Part shown: piece after piece, positions 1 to 5,687 of the stretch | Numbering within the stretch: the stretch's first letter is position 1 | Layout: the number at the start of each line of letters is the position of its first letter | Assembly (NCBI GenBank): GCA_025455535.1 | Contig: JALOMM010000118.1 | Location: forward strand, 1 to 5,687 | Reading direction: 5' to 3' | Source of the DNA: Bacteroidales bacterium | GTDB taxonomy: Bacteria > Bacteroidota > Bacteroidia > Bacteroidales > VadinHA17 | Length of the DNA stretch: 5,687 bases | Made by a program: the position numbers and the translations under genes | The notes under the pieces: model-generated | Databases searched by the model: none | What the model saw: only the letters and a program-made list of their open reading frames with translations | Told to the model about the DNA's origin: nothing

Positions 1-902
1 GAAAGAATGGTCTCCGGCTCTTCTTCAAGTCTGATTTTCAATTCAATAGTATACGTTTGTACAACAGCTCCCTCTGCTACCTTCATATAGCTGATAAACA
101 TCGAGCCTTCGCCGGAGCTGCAGCCGAAGACGTCGACATTCTTGACTGAAGTGTTGACTACCACAGACTTACTGCGATATTTGGCAATGATTTCAAGCTT
201 CTCCTTGATCTTCTGTGCTTCCTCGAACTTCAGCTCCCTGGCATATTGCCTCATCAGAGATTCAAGATGGTGTGTTACGGAGCTTACATCACCCCTGATA
301 ATCTGTCTGATACGTTCAATCTGCGCATTATGCTCCTCCTCCGTCACCAGGCCTATGCACGGAGCCTTGCAGTTGCCTATATGGTACTCGAGACAGACCC
401 TGAACTTACCCTCTTCAATTGACTTCTTATTCAGCGGGAGGGAGCAGGTCCTGATCTGGAAGAGCTGCCTGATGAGCCCCAGCAGTGTCCTTACAGCCGG
501 CACGGATGTGTAGGGTCCGTGATATGAGGAGCCGTCAGCAATAACCTTCCTTGTTAGAAAGACCCGCGGAAAGTGCTCGTTTTTTATGCATATCCACGGA
601 TAGGTCTTGTCATCCTTAAGGAGGATATTATATCTTGGCTGATGCTTCTTTATAAGGCTGTTCTCCAGAAGAAGAGCCTCCGACTCATTGTCTACAACAA
701 TATGGTTGAGCCCCGCTGCGCGTGAGAGCATCACCTGTGTTTTGCCTGACTGGTTCTTTGAAAAGTAGGAGGCAACGCGTTTCCTCAGGCTGCGGGCTTT
801 GCCTACATAAAGAATTGTTCCTGAAGAGTCTACAAACTGGTAAACGCCAGGGCTGTCAGGGAGGGATGAGACAGTAGACCTTATTGATTCGTTGCTCTTC
901 AA
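1..902 (-). CDS. uvrC: UvrABC excinuclease subunit C, N-terminal half (cut by window edge)
   Basis: UvrC makes the incisions on both sides of a DNA lesion after UvrA/UvrB damage recognition in nucleotide excision repair. About 300 of the usual 600 or so residues are present; the rest lies beyond base 1. Numbering from the TTG at 902, the GIY-YIG nuclease domain has G19-V20-Y21, Y32-V33-G34, R42, E80 and N92, matching the known catalytic set in spacing. The run LLKDDKTYPWICIKN (94-108) is the Bacteroidota form. C153, C170, C178 and C182 fit the conserved cysteine cluster reported to hold an iron-sulfur centre. A UVR (UvrB-binding) domain follows at about 209-244, and the RNase H-like domain begins near 255 (VDVFG). 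The start is uncertain. The frame is open up to a stop just upstream of base 960 and contains no ATG. TTG at 902 puts 13 residues before LPDSPGVY, the usual family length. GTG at 950 would add 16 residues, but it lies inside an inverted repeat. Neither start has a clear ribosome binding site. Identity is secure; the start is not. Confidence 0.96.
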   Translation of the reverse strand, partial: MKSNESIRSTVSSLPDSPGVYQFVDSSGTILYVGKARSLRKRVASYFSKNQSGKTQVMLSRAAGLNHIVVDNESEALLLENSLIKKHQPRYNILLKDDKTYPWICIKNEHFPRVFLTRKVIADGSSYHGPYTSVPAVRTLLGLIRQLFQIRTCSLPLNKKSIEEGKFRVCLEYHIGNCKAPCIGLVTEEEHNAQIERIRQIIRGDVSSVTHHLESLMRQYARELKFEEAQKIKEKLEIIAKYRSKSVVVNTSVKNVDVFGCSSGEGSMFISYMKVAEGAVVQTYTIELKIRLEEEPETIL

Positions 903-930
903 CCAGTTAATATTGAGGAGATTATTAATA

Positions 931-1038
931 CTTTTATCACAGAGTGTCACAGAGTTACGGCAGGAGTATCACTGCTTCATTTTCCGGAGCCGGTGCTGTG
1001 TTGCTCTGTAATAACTCAGTGTAAATCTGTGGTTAAAG
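931..1038. repeat. Imperfect inverted repeat element between ade and uvrC
   Basis: The left arm is 931-957 and the right arm is 1012-1038. Read as its reverse complement, the right arm matches the left at 21 of 27 positions. The shared cores are CTTT, CACAGA and GAGTTA. The 54-base interior (958-1011) shows no strong structure or ORF. Inside the left arm the octamer TCACAGAG occurs twice with a 10-base period (937-944 and 947-954). The arms resemble the TTAACCACAGAGTTACACAGAG family that I recall as a dispersed intergenic repeat in many environmental bacterial genomes, including Bacteroidota; that is memory, not a search. The trinucleotide ATA flanks both ends (928-930 and 1039-1041), too short to count as a target duplication. 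It fills most of the 144-base gap between ade and uvrC and could fold as a large hairpin in RNA or DNA. Confidence 0.7.
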
Positions 1039-1046
1039 ATACCTAA

Positions 1047-2663
1047 TCAAATAAACAGTGGTACGTGGGTGAATGTTTTCCCGTCAAAAAGGCCCCTGTC
1101 GCTCAGTTTCAGCTCGGGTATCACGAGCAACGCCATAAAGGAGAGGGTCATGTACGGGGCATCCATTTTGCAGCCCAGGCTTTTCACGGTCTCTGACAGA
1201 CGCTCATAGCGTGCTGCCATGGCAGAGACAGGCATGTCAGACATAATTCCCGCAACCGGGAGGCTGAGTATCTCAGATCCCTCGTCAGAAAAGACCGACA
1301 TGCCCCCCTTGGAGCTGACAATCATGTTTATAGCCGCGGCAATGGAATTGTCATCGGCTCCGACAGCGATTATATTATGGCTGTCATGCGCCACAGATGT
1401 GGCAAACGCCCCCTTTTTAAGACCGAAGCCCTTTATAAAACCGACAGCAGGAGGTGCGTCGTTATAGCGCTCCTTCACAACCAGCTTTAGTAAGTCGTCA
1501 CCGGGACGGGCTTCCACAAATGGCCCCTGGCCTGCAGTCACTGTCTCAGAAGCGGTCAGCAGTTCACCGTTAAAGGCCTTTATAGCCCGTATTTCTCCTC
1601 CTCTGTTTTGTACCTTAATCTCACCGGCAAGAACTCTGCTGCAATTGAACCTGTTCAGTTTCTTTACTTCTCCCGGAGAGAAAAGAGGTTGTTTGCCGTC
1701 ATAGACACAGCGGCCGTCTATCCATGTCTGCAAAACATTCATTCTGCCAGGATCATCGACAACAATAAAATCTGCCGTATCGCCCGGCCTCAGCATGCCT
1801 GAATCAATGCTGTAATGCACAGATGGATTCAGCGTGGCCGCCCTGATAACATTGAAAATGTCGTATCCGTCAGCGATCAGTCGTGCAACAGTCTTGTTAA
1901 TATGGCCCTTTTGCAGAGTCTCAGGATGCATGTCATCGCTGCATAGCATGACCATTTCAGGATGTGATCGCAGCAGCGGGGCAAGGGCATTCAGGTTTTT
2001 CGCGGCGCTCCCCTCCCTTACAAGTATTTTCATCCCCAGCGATATCTTTTCCAGGGCCTCCTCAATGGTTGAGCATTCGTGGTCTGTAGATATACCTGCT
2101 GCAACATATTTCCTCAAATCTTCCCCTGTCAGTCCCGGGGCATGACCATCTACCGGAACACCGGCTTCTCCTGCAATCTTCAGCTTCTCAAGGACGGTTG
2201 CATCACCTTGAATAACACCAGGAAAATTCATCATTTCAGCAAGATAGGCCACCCCTTTTTCACGAAGCAGACTCCTTATCTCTGACGCCCCTACCGTTGA
2301 ACCGGAGCTCTCGAATGAGGTTGCCGGAACGCATGACGGTGCACCGAAAACAAACCTCAACGGTACAGTCCTGCTGTTCTCAATCATGAATCTTATTCCC
2401 TCAACACCGAGCACATTTGCTATCTCATGAGGATCAGATACAACGCCCACGGTTCCGTGCTTAACTGCAGCCACCGCAAAGTGCGATGGGGTAACCATTG
2501 AGCTTTCGATATGGACATGAGCGTCTATCAGCCCCGGAAGAATCCATATATCAGGGGCCTCATCGACCTTTATTATCTTATCAATTCTTGTTCCGGAAAG
2601 GATTATCTCGCCATTATAAACACTTCGCGCAAAAATGTCAACGATTTTTCCGGTTATTTTCAT
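1047..2663 (-). CDS. ade: Adenine deaminase
   Basis: This enzyme (EC 3.5.4.2) hydrolyses adenine to hypoxanthine and ammonia in the cytoplasm, feeding purine salvage or nitrogen release. The 538 residues run from ATG to TGA and are within the normal range for the family. The amidohydrolase metal-site motifs are intact: PGLIDAHVHIESS (H49, H51), SDPHEIAN (H79, E80), DGHAPGL (H174), DHEC (H195) and CSDD (241-244). The N- and C-terminal flanks of the barrel form the usual composite sandwich, with ADF at 297-299. The adenine-deaminase C-terminal domain (about 370-538) carries the family motif AHDSHN (425-430). No frameshift or missing key residue was found. ATG at 2663 has no Shine-Dalgarno but an AT-rich leader, typical of Bacteroidota. 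It follows mnmG by 41 bases, a gap holding a parS site, so it may be read through from mnmG or have its own promoter. A separate dihydroorotase- or guanine-deaminase-type amidohydrolase is unlikely given the C-terminal domain. Confidence 0.96.
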   Translation of the reverse strand: MKITGKIVDIFARSVYNGEIILSGTRIDKIIKVDEAPDIWILPGLIDAHVHIESSMVTPSHFAVAAVKHGTVGVVSDPHEIANVLGVEGIRFMIENSRTVPLRFVFGAPSCVPATSFESSGSTVGASEIRSLLREKGVAYLAEMMNFPGVIQGDATVLEKLKIAGEAGVPVDGHAPGLTGEDLRKYVAAGISTDHECSTIEEALEKISLGMKILVREGSAAKNLNALAPLLRSHPEMVMLCSDDMHPETLQKGHINKTVARLIADGYDIFNVIRAATLNPSVHYSIDSGMLRPGDTADFIVVDDPGRMNVLQTWIDGRCVYDGKQPLFSPGEVKKLNRFNCSRVLAGEIKVQNRGGEIRAIKAFNGELLTASETVTAGQGPFVEARPGDDLLKLVVKERYNDAPPAVGFIKGFGLKKGAFATSVAHDSHNIIAVGADDNSIAAAINMIVSSKGGMSVFSDEGSEILSLPVAGIMSDMPVSAMAARYERLSETVKSLGCKMDAPYMTLSFMALLVIPELKLSDRGLFDGKTFTHVPLFI

Positions 2664-2666
2664 AAT

Positions 2667-2682
2667 ATAATTTTAAAATTAT
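2667..2682. promoter_or_regulatory. AT-rich perfect palindrome in the ade leader
   Basis: ATAATTTTAAAATTAT is a perfect 16-bp palindrome starting 4 bases upstream of the ade start codon. It shares its last two bases with the parS core. It could be part of an AT-rich leader or -10 region, a regulator site, or simply low-complexity sequence; AT-only palindromes arise easily. No known operator is recognised. Confidence 0.35.
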
Positions 2683-2698
2683 GTTCCACGTGGAACAT
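2681..2698. promoter_or_regulatory. parS: parS centromere site (ParB/Spo0J binding), between mnmG and ade
   Basis: The 18 bases form a perfect palindrome, and the 16-bp core at 2682-2697 reads TGTTCCACGTGGAACA. This is a fully symmetric member of the chromosomal parS family (consensus close to TGTTNCACGTGAAACA, with CACGTG at the centre). ParB-CTP clamps load at parS and spread, and ParA then segregates the origin region; ParB also recruits SMC. Such sites are normally origin-proximal, and mnmG (gidA) is a classic origin-region gene in many bacteria. The site lies 6 bases past the mnmG stop and 17 bases before the ade start, so bound ParB could also affect ade transcription. No second CACGTG-centred site was seen in the window. 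Sequence identity is clear; function is inferred. Confidence 0.88.
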
Positions 2699-2704
2699 TC
2701 TAAC

Positions 2705-4579
2705 CTATCTCCCTAGGTACATAATCAAAATAGAAACATCTGAAGATGAAACGCCGCTTATTCTCGATGCCTGACCTATTGTTACAGGTCTTATTTTTGA
2801 AAGCTTCTGTCTTCCCTCGGTTGATATTGAAGAGAGTTCATCATAGCTTATGTCATCCGGTATTTTCAAATCTTCAAGTCTGTTGATTTTCTCCGCTACG
2901 CCTCTTTCCCTCTCCATGTATCCGGAATACTTGAGTCTTATCTCGGCAGTCTCAATTATCTCCAGCATCCTCGGGGAGTTATTATACATCAGCTTCTCAT
3001 GTCCGTTAAGCGATTGCAGCAGATCCTTCAGATCTATCTGGGGCCTGTTTGCCAGGTTAATCGCCTTTATCTTCTGGTTTATCTCAGAGGTCCCCCTATC
3101 AACAAGAAATGAATTTATTTCTGAGGGAGCGACGCTGCTCTTCTTAAGGAAGGCAATAATCTCATCCGCCATTTCGAGTTTCTCCCTGAGCCTTCTGACC
3201 CGTTCCTCTCCGGCAAGGCCAAGCTCAAACGCCTTTTCAGTCAAGCGTTCATCGGCGTTGTCCTGTCTCAGAAGAATTCTGTATTCGGCCCTTGACGTAA
3301 ACATTCGGTAAGGCTCATCCACCCCCTTGGTAACCAGGTCATCTATAAGTACCCCGATATATGCTTCGTCTCTTCTGAGAATCAGGGGCTGCTTCCCCCT
3401 GGTCTTCAGCACTGCATTAATTCCTGCCATGAAGCCTTGCGCGCCCGCCTCTTCATATCCGGTAGTTCCGTTTATCTGTCCGGCGAAATAAAGTCCTTCT
3501 ATTCTTTTTGTCTCCAGGGTTTGCTTAAGCTGTGTCGGCTGGAAGAAGTCGTATTCGATAGCATATCCGGGCCGGTATATTACGACATTTTCAAGACCGC
3601 GCACCTTGCTCAGTGCCCTGATCTGTGTCTCAAGTGCCAGGCTGCTCGAAAAACCGTTTATATAGTATTCATTGGTATCCCAGCCTTCGGGTTCGAGAAA
3701 CAGCTGGTGGGTCTCCTTGTCCGCAAAGGTTACGATCTTGTCCTCAACGCTTGGACAGTAGCGCGGTCCACGCCCTTTAATCCTGCCGGTATAAAGAGGA
3801 GAAAACTTCAGGCCGTCTCTCAGCTCCTGATGTACGTCTTCATTGGTATGTGTTATGTAGCAACTCCTCGGGTCGTTTATTCTGACTTCGTCATTGAGGT
3901 ATGAGAAGCATCTGCCGTCATAGTCTCCCGGTTGCTCTGTCATTGCAGAAAAGTCGACGCTTCTGCCGTCGACCCTGGCGCTTGTCCCTGTCTTCAGTCT
4001 TTCAACGGTAAAACCCAGTGTTCTTAACTGATCGCTCAGTCCCCTCGAATCCTGGTCCCCGGATCTGCCTCCCGTGGTCGTCCTGAACCCGACATGCATC
4101 AGACCGTTCAGAAAGGTTCCGTTTGTCAGGATCACTGCCTTAGACAGGAATCTTGTCCCGAACGATGTAACAACTCCAGTGACCCTTTTCTCTTCAATGA
4201 TAAGCTCCGTCGCCTGCTCCTGCCATATATGAAGATTATCAGTACTCTCAAGAACCCTTCGCCATTCCCTGCTGAACAGCATCCTGTCACATTGTGCCCT
4301 GGGGCTCCACATGGCCGGTCCCTTGCTCTTGTTCAGCATTCTGAACTGAATCATGGTCCTGTCGGTAATGATCCCCGACATACCACCCATTGCGTCTATT
4401 TCCCTGATAATCTGGCCCTTGGCTATTCCGCCCATGGCTGGATTGCATGACATCTGCGCCAGTTTCGTCATGTCCATGGTGACCAGAAGGGTTTTTGCCC
4501 CCATCCGGGCTGCCGCTGAAGCTGCCTCACAGCCGGCATGCCCACCTCCAACAACAATTATGTCATAAATGAAATTCAT
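2705..4579 (-). CDS. mnmG: tRNA uridine-5-carboxymethylaminomethyl modification enzyme MnmG (GidA)
   Basis: MnmG works with the GTPase MnmE to install the carboxymethylaminomethyl or aminomethyl group at C5 of the wobble uridine (U34) of certain tRNAs, using FAD and methylene-tetrahydrofolate. The 624 residues are full length. The N-terminal Rossmann FAD motif is GGGHAG (11-16). The conserved cysteines are C45 in SCNPAMGG and C275 in GPRYCPSVEDK, corresponding to the E. coli pair Cys47/Cys277. Further signatures are GPAMWSPRAQCDR (87-99), FAGQINGTTGYEEA and the DEPYRMFTSRAEYR stretch, followed by the helical C-terminal domain that binds MnmE and tRNA. The normally conserved KTGTP reads KTGTS here (S200). 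The start ATG overlaps the ybeY stop in an ATGA arrangement (4 bases), implying translational coupling. The stop is TAG, and parS follows directly. Identity is certain. Confidence 0.98.
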   Translation of the reverse strand: MNFIYDIIVVGGGHAGCEAASAAARMGAKTLLVTMDMTKLAQMSCNPAMGGIAKGQIIREIDAMGGMSGIITDRTMIQFRMLNKSKGPAMWSPRAQCDRMLFSREWRRVLESTDNLHIWQEQATELIIEEKRVTGVVTSFGTRFLSKAVILTNGTFLNGLMHVGFRTTTGGRSGDQDSRGLSDQLRTLGFTVERLKTGTSARVDGRSVDFSAMTEQPGDYDGRCFSYLNDEVRINDPRSCYITHTNEDVHQELRDGLKFSPLYTGRIKGRGPRYCPSVEDKIVTFADKETHQLFLEPEGWDTNEYYINGFSSSLALETQIRALSKVRGLENVVIYRPGYAIEYDFFQPTQLKQTLETKRIEGLYFAGQINGTTGYEEAGAQGFMAGINAVLKTRGKQPLILRRDEAYIGVLIDDLVTKGVDEPYRMFTSRAEYRILLRQDNADERLTEKAFELGLAGEERVRRLREKLEMADEIIAFLKKSSVAPSEINSFLVDRGTSEINQKIKAINLANRPQIDLKDLLQSLNGHEKLMYNNSPRMLEIIETAEIRLKYSGYMERERGVAEKINRLEDLKIPDDISYDELSSISTEGRQKLSKIRPVTIGQASRISGVSSSDVSILIMYLGR

Positions 4580-4998
4580 TCCGCGTATGATAACGCCAGA
4601 TACATCTCCTCCATTTCGGCCATTCTGTTCTTCAGCTCAGGAGTCGTGTCATCATACCCGCATAAATGGAGGAATCCATGAAAGATTACACGCCTGATTT
4701 CAGATTTTAGCTTCACTGACAGGTTGACTGCATTATCCTTCACCCGGTCTATACTGATATATATCTCGCCATTCACATTCTTTCCTTCATTGTAGTTGAA
4801 TGTGATGATATCCGTGTAATAATCATGCCCCAGAAACTCCCTGTTTATCTCGTACAGCTTTTCATCGCCTGTGATAATCACATCACAGACCCCGGTCTTC
4901 AGTCCGGCATCTGCAATTATCCTTGAGATAATCCTTTTCACGGCTGAAACATCCCGTAAACGGAATCCTTCGATATCGTAATGAAATCTTACTTTCAA
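4576..4998 (-). CDS. ybeY: Endoribonuclease YbeY (rRNA maturation factor)
   Basis: YbeY is a single-domain zinc-dependent endonuclease involved in 16S rRNA 3' end maturation and ribosome quality control. The 140 residues match the family size. The family strand DYYTDIITFNY (59-69) is present. The metal motif is H107-G-F-L-H111-L-C-G-Y-D-D117. The third ligand position, histidine in E. coli-type YbeY, is Asp117, as I recall for Bacteroidota homologues, so this is probably not a loss of function. The start is TTG at 4998. An in-frame stop lies just upstream, no ATG or GTG occurs before it, and this start gives the normal N-terminus. It begins 5 positions below the last base of the ATP-binding gene (4 bases between) and overlaps mnmG by 4 bases, so all three are probably cotranscribed. 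Confidence 0.95.
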   Translation of the reverse strand: MKVRFHYDIEGFRLRDVSAVKRIISRIIADAGLKTGVCDVIITGDEKLYEINREFLGHDYYTDIITFNYNEGKNVNGEIYISIDRVKDNAVNLSVKLKSEIRRVIFHGFLHLCGYDDTTPELKNRMAEMEEMYLALSYAE

Positions 4999-5002
4999 TT
5001 CT

Positions 5003-5395
5003 TCAGTACTTGAATTTCATTCTAACCTCATTGCCCGTGCTGTTATATTCGATAGAATCAGCCAGGCTTTTCATTATGAATACCCCCCTGCCATGAAGGT
5101 TTTCAATATTTTTGGGGTCTGTCGGATCCGGAATGTCCATGTAAGAGAACCCTTCACCTTCATCAGTAACCGTCACGTCGAAAATATTTCCATCAGAGCT
5201 CACTACTACAGTAACCTTCTTGCTGGCGTCGCCGCGGTTACCGTGGAGAATCGCATTATTTACAGCCTCTACAGTGGAGATAAGAATCTTGCCGTACACC
5301 TCATCTGAAATGCCCAGCCTCTTTGACAATGTATCAACCATTGTTTCAATTACAGTGAGGTTCTCAATGTCAGAATTGATGCTAATACTCTCCAT
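5003..5395 (-). CDS. RsbW-like GHKL ATP-binding protein (anti-sigma/serine kinase type)
   Basis: This 130-residue cytoplasmic protein is a lone histidine-kinase-like ATPase domain (HATPase_c_2/RsbW type). The N box is E43-x-x-N46-N47 within STVEAVNNAILHGN. The G1 box is D78-E-G-E-G82-F, and the G2 box is G102-R-G-V with the following helix FIMKSLAD. There is no phospho-accepting histidine, sensor or transmembrane segment. Family members act as anti-sigma factors and serine kinases of STAS-domain antagonists, or as ATP-binding partners of response-regulator phosphatases. No sigma factor or STAS protein is in the window, so the partner is unknown. The start is ATG at 5395, preceded by weakly purine-rich sequence. 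It sits just upstream of ybeY and mnmG, an arrangement I recall as common in Bacteroidota. The domain is certain; the physiological role is not. Confidence 0.9.
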   Translation of the reverse strand: MESISINSDIENLTVIETMVDTLSKRLGISDEVYGKILISTVEAVNNAILHGNRGDASKKVTVVVSSDGNIFDVTVTDEGEGFSYMDIPDPTDPKNIENLHGRGVFIMKSLADSIEYNSTGNEVRMKFKY

Positions 5396-5450
5396 TATTC
5401 CGGCCTATCTTTACTTATACTTTCAAATGATACTAATTGTTTCAAAATAA
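5396..5450 (-). other. Intergenic gap, no recognised element
   Basis: This 55-base AT-rich spacer separates the EnvC-type gene from the RsbW-like gene. No stem-loop with a T-run is seen, so there is no evidence for an intrinsic terminator. It could hold a promoter for the downstream genes, but no convincing Bacteroidota -33/-7 pair (TTTG and TAnnTTTG) was found. Confidence 0.4.
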
Positions 5451-5687
5451 TCACTTTTTAACGAGCCATAGCTCAGGGTTAAGTTTATTCTTCTCCTCGT
5501 AAACCATAAATTTAATAACTGCCTTTTCACCGTTCTCCGAGTCACTGAATACATCTCCTATCTCCTGTCCTGTTGAGACGCTGTCCCCTGCCTTCACTTT
5601 TACATTCACAATATTCTGGTATACCGTCAGATACTTGCCATGCCTAATAATGACGGCCATATTTGCTCCTGAAATTGCAAAGACCCG
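5451..5687 (-). CDS. EnvC/M23-family murein hydrolase activator, C-terminal fragment (cut by window edge)
   Basis: Only the last 78 residues and the TGA stop are inside the window. The frame is open through base 5687, so the gene continues beyond it; the internal ATG at 5660 is not the start. The sequence (VFAISGANMAVIIRHGKYL, then TVYQNIVNVKVKAGDSV, then TGQEIG) is the end of a LytM/peptidase M23 domain. Full-length relatives have a signal peptide and coiled coils before this domain. In active M23 enzymes the HG..Y.TLYAHL segment contains the metal-ligand/catalytic His of YAHL. Here it reads YQNI, with Asn at fragment residue 25. That degenerate site is expected of EnvC-type proteins, which activate amidases for septal peptidoglycan splitting and do not cut themselves. 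It presumably acts in the periplasm. The nearest downstream gene starts 55 bases after the stop. Confidence 0.88.
   Translation of the reverse strand, partial: RVFAISGANMAVIIRHGKYLTVYQNIVNVKVKAGDSVSTGQEIGDVFSDSENGEKAVIKFMVYEEKNKLNPELWLVKK

Noticed and set aside
142..513. Plus-strand open frame of 123 codons
   Set aside because: It lies wholly antisense to uvrC, whose protein is clearly conserved. The translation resembles no known family and is rich in Ser, Leu and Cys, as expected of a shadow.
931..1038. Inverted repeat as an intrinsic transcription terminator for ade
   Set aside because: The arms are separated by 54 bases, are not GC-rich, and no T-run follows on the minus strand; a repeat element explains it better.
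903..1046. Remnant of an apt gene or small RNA in the ade-uvrC gap
   Set aside because: The 144 bases contain no phosphoribosyltransferase motif or open frame of note, and no tRNA-like or riboswitch-like fold was recognised.
2681..2698. Palindrome as an ordinary repressor operator or Noc-type site
   Set aside because: The 16-bp core is an exact symmetric parS with central CACGTG. Noc sites have a different core, and no known repressor operator fits better.
2850..3904. Two plus-strand open frames of about 150 codons (2850-3311 and 3437-3904)
   Set aside because: Both are antisense to conserved mnmG coding sequence, with no recognisable domain or start signal.
5451..5660. A complete 69-residue gene starting at the ATG at 5660
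   Set aside because: The frame continues upstream without a stop to the window edge, and the upstream residues (RVFAISGAN) match the LytM/EnvC family, so it is the end of a longer gene.
1..5687. CRISPR array, insertion sequence, prophage or defence island
   Set aside because: There are no regularly spaced repeats, transposase, integrase or phage genes; all six genes are conserved housekeeping families on one strand.

Overview
The window is a compact stretch of a bacterial chromosome with six genes, all on the minus strand. They are described here in transcription order, from the high-coordinate end down. The best-supported lineage is Bacteroidota. The EnvC-type C-terminus, the UvrC motif around K96-R113 and the YbeY metal motif all read as that phylum's versions. 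Starts lack clear Shine-Dalgarno sequences and two genes appear to use TTG, which also fits. The species is not recognised.

Layout: (1) 5687-5451 is the C-terminal end of an EnvC/M23-type murein hydrolase activator, cut by the window edge. (2) 5395-5003 is a small RsbW-like GHKL ATP-binding protein. (3) 4998-4576 is the rRNA maturation endonuclease YbeY. (4) 4579-2705 is MnmG (GidA), the FAD-dependent tRNA wobble-uridine modification enzyme, overlapping ybeY by 4 bases. (5) 2663-1047 is adenine deaminase. (6) 902-1 is the N-terminal half of UvrC, cut by the window edge. Genes 2 to 4 are so tightly packed that they almost certainly share a transcript. Together they cover RNA maturation and modification, purine salvage, DNA repair and cell-wall remodelling, so this is a housekeeping cluster and not a mobile or defence island.

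Two non-coding elements stand out. The 41-base gap between mnmG and ade holds a perfect 18-bp palindrome whose 16-bp core, TGTTCCACGTGGAACA, is a textbook parS centromere, the ParB/Spo0J binding site. It abuts a second, AT-rich 16-bp palindrome. The match suggests the locus lies in the origin-proximal part of the chromosome. The 144-base gap between ade and uvrC holds an imperfect inverted repeat (27-bp arms, 21 of 27 paired, 54-bp loop) of the TTTAACCACAGAG...ACAGAGTTA type, which resembles a dispersed intergenic repeat and reaches into the possible 5' extension of uvrC.

No RNA gene, CRISPR array, insertion sequence or transposase was seen. Nothing here looks like a new multi-gene system. 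The points most worth following up are the parS site, the inverted repeat at uvrC, and adenine deaminase sitting where relatives, as I recall, carry adenine phosphoribosyltransferase.
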